Assembly: GCA_051294375.1 (NCBI GenBank)
Contig: JBJCIZ010000207.1
Coordinates: 68,731 to 132,730, forward strand
DNA: 64,000 nt
Direction: 5' to 3'
Origin: Paraspadella gotoi
Lineage: Eukaryota; Chaetognatha
Under the pieces are notes generated by a model. That model saw nothing but the letters and a program-made list of their open reading frames with translations. It was not told the DNA's origin and did not search any database. A program made the translations under genes and the position numbers. Positions 54,978 to 64,000 of the stretch are shown here, one piece after another. Each line of letters begins with the position of its first letter. Positions within the stretch are counted from its first letter, which is position 1.

Positions 54978-55920
54978 ATCACTCACTCAATCACTTAATC
55001 AATCACTCAATTAAGCAAGTCAATCGTTATTGGTATTATTGTCGTCGTCGCCCTCACCGTCGTCATTGCTTTTGTCGTGGTCATTGACGAAAACACCTAA
55101 AAAGAAACATTTCAGATGATAAATTAGAGATATTAAAATTAAAATAAAATAAATAAAAAAATATTACCAGATTTATCATAATTTATCATATGATTAGTAA
55201 GGCGTAGTAAAATTCCTAAGTTTAACTTTAATTAAAATTTTAAAAGTAAGGAACGAACAACATTATACTTATGAGCATTTATGTACAAAAAAAATTTATA
55301 ATAAATTTTACAATTTACGCAGTAGGCCATATTTATACTAGTACTAAACCAATAAATGTTAAAATTTTAAAACAGTTTTTTCCAACATTTTTTTGCAGAT
55401 TTGGATTCGTCATAAAAAGTTGATAAAAAGAAATATAACTCCAGGTTCAGTTGAGATAAAATCGCAACTCCAGCTGAGGTAAAATTTTCTGTCCCCGGCA
55501 GCTATAACTCCAGCTCTACATCCCTGATTTAAATGATTTGCTAACCTCTAACTGTGGGATCTAGGTCTAACTGGGTCTAAAGTCTATCAAAAACGGAAAG
55601 AATGGGAGGTGAATATATGTATTTGGTAACTAAGGTCTATACTTTATGTCGAAAAGTGTATATAAAAGGTCCAAAACGGGGAGAGAGAAAGAGACGGAGA
55701 GAGAGGAGAAGATGAACGGAACCTAAACTTGAACGCGACCCCGAATCCCCGTGAGGATGATGAAAACTTGAGGGATGAGGAGGGAGGGAGGAAGAGAGAG
55801 AATAGGAACTGTAGACTCGCGTCGTCTACCGGCCTTCGATTCTGCTAACAAACAAGATTTTGGGGGCGGACCGACTCAGTAGATTATAAAGTCAGAATCT
55901 ACGATAAGCATCGAAAGCGT
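54978..55920. repeat. Dispersed repeat and gene-free intron sequence
   Basis: TTGTCGTCGTCGCC...CGTCGTCATTGCTTTTGTCGT-like sequence (55040-55085) matches the reverse complement of 13560-13620. GGACCGACTCAGTAGATTATA and the end near 55915 belong to the hairpin-ended family of 38870-39236. The middle is AT-rich with a GA-rich part (55680-55800). Confidence 0.5.
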
Positions 55921-55952
55921 GAAAATAAATAGACCGACTGCCATAGGAGTCA

Positions 55953-57079
<1,127 letters not shown>

Positions 57080-57475
57080 TTTAGTCGGATCTGCTTATCA
57101 GCAGATCCCGACTCCTATCACACTCCACCTTTTTTCGGTCCGCGCTCGCGCCTCCAACCTATTGCTCCGCACCACTATACATCGCACCCACACATTCTAC
57201 ATATGCATCACTCTCTGCACCAAACAAACACTATCGTCGTCGTCTCCGTCCCGTTCCGTCGTCGTCCGTCCGTCCGCCCACGCTTGCACACACACAAACC
57301 AATACCGTCGCAATTCGGCACGGACGCTCGCGGTCATCGAAATTTCTGCCCTCGCCTGTGGGTCACGCCCCGCGCCCCCAAAACCTCGCCTCGCTGCAAT
57401 TCCGCCCCATGGATCAGCACACGCTCTCGCAGGCCAATCGTCGCGCAGTCGAGACAACCTTGGTTTAAATCATGA
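57080..57475. other. Hairpin repeat end followed by a GC-rich island
   Basis: The repeat end (AGTCGGATCTGCTTATCAGC) is followed by about 370 bases with high GC and many CpG. Open frames exist on both strands but all look compositional, with no domain. Confidence 0.5.
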
Positions 57476-58744
57476 AACAACAAAAACAAATATATCCTTA
57501 CACTATTTGGAACGCCAATTGCTCATGAGTGGATAGTGCAATTGACTTGAAATTTTGAGAATGGTAGGAAAGTGTGTGATTGAGCCGGATATAAAGTTTC
57601 GAGTGAATCGTGCGAGTGGAAATAGTTAAAATGGAAAACAAAGTAACATTTATTTGAAGTATTTTACTTAAAACTCATAATTATTTTGTTTATTAAAAAT
57701 TGATAGATAAATCGAAATGAATTTTGTGTGTGGGTAGGAAAGTATGTGATAAAGCTGGATAAAAATTTTTTGATGGAATCGTAGGAGTGGAAAAGAGTTC
57801 AAATTAGAAAACCAAAGACACATTATTGAATTTTTTAAAGTCTCTCTCCTCCTCATCTTGATTGATATGATTGATTGATTGAGATTGACCAAATCTCAAA
57901 TCTAATTGACCAAATTAGCCAGTTGACCAAATTCTGCAAGTTAATCAAGTGTTGCAATGACCAAATTATGCTGTTGACCAAATTAGGCTAGTTGATAAAA
58001 TTATGCCAGTTAACCAAATTTATCGCGCCCCGGGTTTCCGAACCAACCACAAATTACCTTCTTAACTGATCAACATTATGTCAGTTGACCAACACCAGTC
58101 CAGTGACCAACCATTATAGTTCAGTAGACCAAATTATGTCAGTTAACCAAATTAGGTCTTTGACAAAATTATGCAAGTTGATTAAATTATGCAAGTTGAA
58201 CGATAGCTATTCCCACTTAGTACTGGATTGACCTGGAATTTTGTATGTGAGTAGAAAAGTGTGTGATTGAACAGGAACCAAGTTTCGATGGAATCTTTGA
58301 GTGGAAATGAGTTTAAATGGAAAAAAACAAAAAACCTGTTTCACTAATTGATTATGCTTCTTTTTCCTTTTATATTAAATGTATATGCAGATGTATTAAT
58401 AAGTCAAATAATTAATCAGTTAATTAATCAATATTCAATTAATTAATCAATAATTAATTAATCAGTCAATCAATCCGTCCATCCGTCCCACTTAGCAAAA
58501 AGCTCCAATAACTCGTGATTGGCTGGTTGGATTGAAATGAAAATTTGTGTTGTTAGGAAGTGTGTGATAAAGCTGGATATAAGTTTCGACGGAATCGTGT
58601 GAGTAGAAATGAGTTTAAGTGGAAAAAACATAAGTCGCATTTACTAAAATCTTTTTACTTATTTTAACAATAAGTACTCTAATTAATCATAATTGGATGG
58701 ATAGATTGAGTTCAAATTTTTGTGTGGTAGAAAAATGTGTATCG

Positions 58745-58830
58745 ATGCTTGATATTGGATTTGAACCCGAGATGCTCCATCCCTAATCGAGTGGCTCAGC
58801 TGATGTCGCCACTAAGTAGTTAAGATATTA
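58745..58830 (-). repeat. tRNA-derived SINE-like fragment
   Basis: The minus strand contains GATTAGGGATGGAGCATCTC followed by GGGTTCAAATCC, a good box B. A weak box A-like stretch (AGTGGCGACATCAG) lies upstream at tRNA-like spacing. No intact tRNA fold is evident. Confidence 0.4.
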
Positions 58831-59129
58831 ATTCAGTAATCACCTTTATAACTTACTCATGTTAATGTTTTCCCTTTTGTCTTATACAAACAAAAGGACA
58901 AACCAATTTTGACTTATCTCAACAAATCTCAGTTGTTTTGCTTTCATCAAGAAATTCTTCTTGCCTCTCACTCTCAATGAATTAACAACTCTACTATAAG
59001 GATCCATTGTTATTATTATTCATTGATCTGTTATTAAATTAATATTTATGATTGCAATGCTTTATTTGCTATTAATAACCAAACAAGTGGTACAGTAACT
59101 TTTACCTCAGAGCTTAACGAAACTATTAC

Positions 59130-59345
59130 GCGCTCACGAGCGTCAGCGTCAACGCCATTCCGTCTCTGAAACATCCTCAAGACGTTCGTCAACTCTCTCT
59201 GACATTGGATGACGCCTCCACGGCCAAAGTGATTTCTTAGCGCGTCATCCACATTGGTGAACCCAACGAAAACTCTTCCAACCTTCAACCGGCCCATCGA
59301 CAAACTCATAAATGAGCGAATCAAGAGAGACCCGTCAGACCTATC
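59130..59345 (+). mobile_element. LTR retroelement remnant related to the TRIM at 60745
   Basis: GCGCGTCATCCACA, then TTGGTGAACCCAACG, CTTCCAACCTTC and GGCCCAT, aligns with GCGCCTTATCTACA, TGGTGAGCCC, ATTCCAACCTTC and GGCCCAT at 60819-60892. It therefore holds an LTR end, a primer-binding site at 59255 and the start of the internal region. Confidence 0.55.
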
Positions 59346-59647
59346 GACTTCGTCAAGAGACTAACCTCACTGATATAAAGTTTCGGTGAAAACGTACGAG
59401 TGAAATGAGTTTAAATGAAAAAATATGAGTCACATTTACTTGAATCTTTTACTTATTTTAACCCATAATAGATTAGATGAAATTTTGTGAGCGGTAGGAA
59501 AGTGTGTGAAAAAGCTAGATATAAAGTTTTGACGGAATTGTGCCAGTGGAAATGAGTTTAAATGGAAAAACCTAAGTCACATTTACTTGAAGCAGAAAAA
59601 TGAAACAAGTTAAAAATACCTAAAAGCATAAGGATCGTCGCAATTGC

Positions 59648-59655
59648 AAAGAGAG

Positions 59656-59720
<65 letters not shown>

Positions 59721-59750
59721 CAGTAAAATGAGCATAAGGACGTCGCAATT

Positions 59751-59795
<45 letters not shown>

Positions 59796-59800
59796 TAGAA
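59648..59800. repeat. GA microsatellites in a duplicated context
   Basis: Two GA tracts (59650-59720 and 59754-59796), each preceded by AGCATAAGGA-CGTCGCAATTGCAAAG. The same context recurs at 60285-60375 and, inverted, at 63250-63415. Confidence 0.9.
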
Positions 59801-60314
59801 AGAGAGAAGTCCGAGATAAAAATTAGCGAATAAAAAAGTTGTTATTTACTCACTGAAATAAAATACTTAAAATACTTACAAAATACATAAAATTGATAAA
59901 TTATTATTCCGATAACATTGTTTAATCACATGCAATATATCTATGTAAGCTAATATCTAGTAAGGGGGCCAAAATTGAACACTTTTATAACTTCTAGTTC
60001 TCTTAAATTTTTTTTTTCCCTTTTACTCTACTAATCGATTTTCAATATAACTTTTTGAATTAGTTCATTGGTTGTTGCACTGAAGCTTTTAAATATTTAT
60101 TAATATATAATAATATATAAAGTATTGACGGAATTGTGCCAGGGGAAATGGGTTTAGATGGAAAAAACATAAGTCACATTTACTTGAATCTTTAATATTA
60201 ATGATTACTAATAAATGTTTTAATTAATTAATGAATTGATTAATTAATTAATGTGAAAAAATGATGCAAGTTAAAAAAAATCTGAAAAGCATAAAGATCG
60301 TCGCAATTGCAGAA

Positions 60315-60353
<39 letters not shown>

Positions 60354-60554
60354 TGAGTGAGAGAGAGAGAGAGAAGGAGACATAAAATAAAATAGAGGAT
60401 ATTTGTTGGTTTTGATAAAATGTAAACAAAACATATTTAATAACTGTCCTAACCCAATTTAAGGACATCGATGATGATAAGTTGAATATAAATTTAAAAT
60501 TAATTATTACATATTAAAAATAATTAATTAATTAATTAATTAATTAATTAATTA
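59801..60554. other. AT-rich stretch with a GA tract and an (ATTA)n run
   Basis: GA tract at 60316-60375 and (TTAA/ATTA)n at 60520-60558. No gene recognised. Confidence 0.6.
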
Positions 60555-60740
60555 ATTATCGTAGGCAGATCGACATTGTTTGCTCAAACTTGTTTTTGTA
60601 TAATTTCATCTTTCTTGTCGGAAATGACGATTTTAATGTATATAAAATGCTAATAAAATAGGGAAAACCTTATAAGTTATGATAATCAAATTATTAATTT
60701 TTTTTTAAATTTACATGAGCTTTTAAAATATAAAAATTAA

Positions 60741-61286
60741 GACCTGTAGTCGGGCATTGCCTAGGTTCACCCCGCCTATAAACATGACACCTTACGGATA
60801 GTCATCTTCAGCCCACTTAGCGCCTTATCTACACTGGTGAGCCCATCCTGTTGAGCGTATTCCAACCTTCTGATTCCAGGCCCATGGACGTGCTGAAGAT
60901 TGCTCCCCTCCCTCCACTGGAAGCAGTGCAAGGTGGATTACAATCTGGGGGGCATGTAGTCGGGCATTGCCTAGGTTTGTAGTTAGGAACTTAGCATTGT
61001 AGTCGGGCATTGCCTAGGTTCACCCCGCCTATAAGCATGACTCTTTCAGTTGTGACCCGCTGGCTCATTGAGTAAAGCCATCAGCTCATGACCACTAGGT
61101 ACTGGGTTCAATCCCAACCCGGAACCTACCCTGCGGGAAGCGTGAGGACGGCCGTAAGCCGCCTTGGGGGTGTGGCGAACTCTCAAGCCTGGTTCCAAGC
61201 CCAGGACCCGTTACATAGCTACTAAAGGGGGTTATAGAAGTTACGGATAGTCATCTTCAGCCCACTTAGCGCCTTATCTACAGACC
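60741..61286 (+). mobile_element. TRIM-like miniature LTR retroelement with its GACC target duplication
   Basis: An 89-bp LTR (60745-60833, TGTAGTCGGG...TTATCTACA) is followed by a primer-binding site (TGGTGAGCCC at 60835), a 120-bp internal region and a polypurine tract (CTGGGGGGCA). A second LTR begins at 60955 and ends at 61282. Target duplication GACC is at 60741-60744 and 61283-61286. The second LTR contains a partial tandem copy (60998) and an inserted SINE-like sequence. No coding capacity. Confidence 0.85.
61042..61242 (+). repeat. tRNA-derived SINE-like insertion in the 3' LTR of the TRIM
   Basis: TGGCTCATTGAG resembles box A, and GGTTCAATCCC, 40 bases later, is a good box B. A GC-rich body with a short inverted repeat (CCTGGTTCCAAGCCCAGG) follows. 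It separates the two halves of an 89-bp LTR whose intact form is 60745-60833. No clear target duplication. Confidence 0.55.
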
Positions 61287-62339
61287 TATAAAAATATTTT
61301 AGTAAATTTATTTCTCAATTTTAGGTTTTATTAAAAGTTAGTTAGCTATATTTATTAATAATTATGAATAAAAATTAGGCTAAAGTTAAAAAATAATAAT
61401 TTAAAAATTTTTATCCCGGATTCGCATTCCTTGCAAAAAGTTGATATAAGAAAATATAATTTTTATTGAAAAATTATGTCATTAAGTTAGTCAAAATTTA
61501 GAAAAACTATAATTTTAAGCCAAAAATGGTAAAATTAAATAAATATCATAGTTTTTAACATTTTTAACCAACTTAATGAAAGATTTAGTTAAAATGGATT
61601 TTACTTTCTTATATCAACTTTTTGCAAGGAATTCAAATCCGGTTATAAAATTTCAAAATATTTATTTTTTCACTTTAGCCTATTTTTGATTACTAATTAT
61701 TAATAAATATAGCTAACAAGCTTTTAATAAAATATAAAATTTGTTAATAAACTTACCAAAATATTTTTATGTGTTTTTATTTTCATATTATATACACTAA
61801 ATATGACTTTTATAAAATTTTAATAATTTTAGTTTTTCATACTCTACAATGGTTGCGCCATTTTAATAGCACCTTATATGCTTCAAAAATCACCATTGGC
61901 GACAAGGAAGATGAAACTATACAAACAAGTTTGAGCAAACAATGTCGGATCTGCCTACGATAATTAATTAATAGTTTAATTAATTAATTAATAGATTAAT
62001 TAATTAATTAATTTTAATAATTATTTATAATTTATATTCAGCTTGTCATCATCGATGTCCTTAAAATTGAGTCAGGACAGTTATTAAATGTTTTGTTTAC
62101 ATTTTATCAAAACAAACAAATATCCTCTATTATCAAGCCGGGCGGGCAAAGCCCGTCCTGGCTAGATTATGATTCGGTTTAGCTTTCGGTCACGCTTTTT
62201 TGCAATCATGGCTTCTGAAAGCGTGATATCATAGGGAGTTGAAATTTCATATATGGCTTCTAATCATCAAGATCAATATCAAATTCATATCAATATTCGT
62301 ATTTGTTTGTTTTATTTACAAAACAAAAACGTTTTAATT

Positions 62340-62681
62340 ATATGTCGCTCTCTCTCTCTCTCTCTTTCTTTTAAATATATGTCGCTCTCTCTCTCTCTTT
62401 TTCTCCGTCACTGCTTCTTCTGATTTGTCTAAAAACGAGTTCCGGCTCTGCAGCGTCTGTCCAGCTTCTTTCTCTCTCTCTCTCTCTTTTTTTTTTTTTT
62501 TTACAAAAAATTTTTTAGATATAATGTGGGCTCACTAATGTAAACGATGCCACGAACAGTGTGCGAACCCGGGTCCTTTGGGTAAAGAAGAGCTCACGCT
62601 ACGTCTGGCGCCATAGGTACTGCTGATTCTTTAATTATTATATATCGCTCTTTCTTTCTCTCTTTTTCTCTGCAGTGGCTG

Positions 62682-62712
<31 letters not shown>

Positions 62713-62955
62713 GTGTGTCTGTCCCTCTCTGTCCGATCTCTTGCGTTATCGTTTGTTTTTTGAAAAATTCTGATTATTTTTTTCCTTCTAAAAACTTTTT
62801 ATTATTGCATTTATTCCCGCGTTTTTTTCAATACAAAATCCCATATTTTCATCCGAGATTTTCGTGGATTTATTCTCTTTCTTTCTCTCTCTCTCTTTTC
62901 TTCTCTCTCTCTCTCTCTTTTCTCTCTCTCTCTCTCTTTCACTCATACACGCATT
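62340..62955. repeat. CT microsatellites and composite repeat
   Basis: CT tracts at about 62346-62400, 62468-62490, 62682-62712 and 62880-62940. The segment 62760-62870 is the inverse of 25340-25480, sharing TTTTTCCTTCTAAAAACTTT and ATCCGAGATTTTCGTGGAT. Confidence 0.85.
62530..62620 (-). repeat. tRNA-derived SINE-like fragment
   Basis: The minus strand reads GGCGCCAGACGTAGCGTGAG and then AAAGGACCCGGGTTCGCACA, similar to tRNA boxes A and B in spacing. Box B is imperfect. Confidence 0.35.
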
Positions 62956-62959
62956 TGAT

Positions 62960-63150
62960 TGTTTTATTGATATCATCGCATCACATGAATGACAATCATC
63001 GCATCAGTGAATGACTATCATCAGAAGCAGTGAATGACTATCATCGCATCAATAATTGATTATCATCGAATCAAAAAATCAATTCTATTACATCAATAAA
63101 TTACTATTACATCAATCAATTAGTATTACCTCAATCAATTACTATTACAT
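62960..63150. repeat. Minisatellite, inverted form of 25005-25250
   Basis: Units such as ATGACTATCATCGCATCAGT repeat, then change to a shorter TTACATCAATCAATTACTA variant. Confidence 0.85.
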
Positions 63151-63249
63151 CAATAATCGTATACGCATGATTCATTCGTTTTTTTCCCGGGTTTTTCATT
63201 AATTTTCTTTGATAGTGGGCTCTGGCCGATCTTGAGTCTTTTAAGATTT

Positions 63250-63261
63250 TTTTATTTTATG

Positions 63262-63301
<40 letters not shown>

Positions 63302-63520
63302 ACTCTCTCTCTTTCTCTCTCACTCTCTCTCTTTCTCTCCACTCTCTCTTTTTCTCTCTCTCTCTCTCTCTCATCTTTTTATGCAATACGACGATCCTTA
63401 TGCTTTTAAGATTTTTTTTTAACTTGCATCATTTTTTCAACTTGCATAATTTTTCAACTTGCATTCCGTCAAACTTTATTCTAGCTTCTTCACTCACTTT
63501 CCTACCGGCTCACAAAATTT
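63250..63520. repeat. CT microsatellite and 18-bp minisatellite pieces
   Basis: CT-rich from 63262 to 63372, then GACGATCCTTATGCTTTTAA (inverse of the GA-tract context at 59625), then three units of TTTTTCAACTTGCAT-type minisatellite as at 26600. Confidence 0.85.
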
Positions 63521-63524
63521 CATC

Positions 63525-63900
63525 TCAATCTATCATGGGTTAAAATAAATAAAAGATTCAAGTAAATGTGACTCATATTATTTTCATTTAAACTCATTTC
63601 CACTGGTACGTTTCCACTGAAACTTTATATCAAGCTTCGTCACACATTTTCCTACCCACACACAAATATTCAACTCAATCTATCCATCCAATTATGATTA
63701 ATTAGAGTATTTATTGGTTAAAATAAGTAAAAAGATTTTAGTTAATTCGACTTATGTTTTTTTCATTTAACTAATTTCCACTCACACGATTCCATCGAAA
63801 CTTTATATCCAGCTTTTATCACACACTTTCCTACCCACACACAAAATTTAATTTCAATCCAACCAGTCAATCATGAGTTATTGGAGCTTTTTGCTAAGAT
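63525..63900 (-). repeat. Two inverted copies of the ~190-bp repeat
   Basis: TTTCCTACCCACACACAAA, GAAACTTTATAT-AAGCTT and ATTTCCACTC landmarks occur twice, about 180 bases apart, in the opposite orientation to 57530-59625. Confidence 0.8.
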
Positions 63901-64000
63901 GGACGGATGGACGATTGATTGACTAATTAATTAATTATTGATTAATTTATTTACTAATTGATTAATAACTGATTAATTATTTAATTTATTAATACATCCT

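Larger units (their letters stand above)
57530..59625 (+). repeat. Array of diverged ~190-bp repeats
   Basis: The string GGTAGGAAAGTGTGTGATaaAGC, then GGATATAAAGTTTCGA, GGAATCGTG-GAGTGGAAATG and AGTCACATTTACTTGAA, recurs near 57565, 57735, 58250, 58555 and 59490, and in inverted form at 63525-63900. Spacing is irregular and other sequences are inserted between units. Confidence 0.8.
60555..61964. mobile_element. Palindromic MITE-like element, arms about 380 bp
   Basis: The left arm (60555-60744 plus 61287-61480) is the inverted complement of the right arm (about 61600-61964), down to the centre near 61530. The ends read ATTATCGTAGGCAGATC and GGATCTGCCTACGATAAT. Both sides are (ATTA)n. It has no coding sequence. 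Its left arm is interrupted by an LTR miniature element. Confidence 0.85.

Noticed and set aside
62715-63014. 99-codon Ser/Leu-rich frame
   Set aside because: Mostly CT microsatellite; the same DNA occurs as a repeat at 25.3-25.6 kb.

Overview
The window is eukaryotic and comes from an AT-rich, transposon-packed invertebrate genome. The evidence is two correctly spliced exons of the Mediator kinase gene Cdk8, a spliced hevein-like secreted protein gene, Ty3/gypsy and BEL/Pao LTR retrotransposons, a Penelope-like element (PLE) with a GIY-YIG endonuclease, tRNA-derived SINE-like pieces, and many GA/CT microsatellites and minisatellites. I cannot name the species; an arthropod or another ecdysozoan is the best guess. 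Four runs of N (25, 978, 100 and 25 bases) and near-identical blocks that differ mainly by small indels show that this is a draft assembly.

Layout: 1-1768 is a broken minus-strand gypsy gag with its PBS region and LTR, followed by a two-copy tandem repeat ending in a gap. 4733-5050 holds an LTR-like fragment and an orphan hammerhead ribozyme. 5601-5814 may be the last exons of an unrecognised gene. 6215-13044 is a second, fuller copy of the first gypsy family (integrase, RNase H, RT, protease and gag on the minus strand). 13045-19190 is repeat-rich and nearly gene-free, with a 120-bp inverted repeat pair, a perfect 20-bp hairpin and a cluster of TACGCCA motifs. 19515-20129 is the hevein-like gene, between two diverged inverted repeats. 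21850-22566 is an inverted pair of PLE terminal sequences with degenerate hammerheads. 25005-26735 is satellite-like. 26908-37043 is a plus-strand gypsy with two LTRs and a 2.6-kb internal duplication around a gap.

The most informative part is 40607-56121. Two consecutive exons of Cdk8 (minus strand) are separated by a 15.1-kb intron. The intron is filled by a three-tier nest. A minus-strand gypsy (41048-54977) is interrupted by a plus-strand BEL/Pao element (41485-49992, target duplication TAAGG). That element is interrupted in its gag zinc knuckle by a 5'-truncated minus-strand PLE (44966-47490, 12-bp target duplication). The PLE end carries a recognisable hammerhead ribozyme in the same orientation as Cdk8.

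57.5-64 kb is a mosaic of diverged ~190-bp repeats, GA/CT microsatellites, SINE-like fragments and a palindromic MITE-like element (60555-61964). The left arm of that palindrome was split by a miniature LTR element (TRIM-like, target duplication GACC), and the right arm preserves the empty site.

Almost every transposon ORF is frameshifted. The only genes that look functional are the Cdk8 exons and probably the hevein-like gene.
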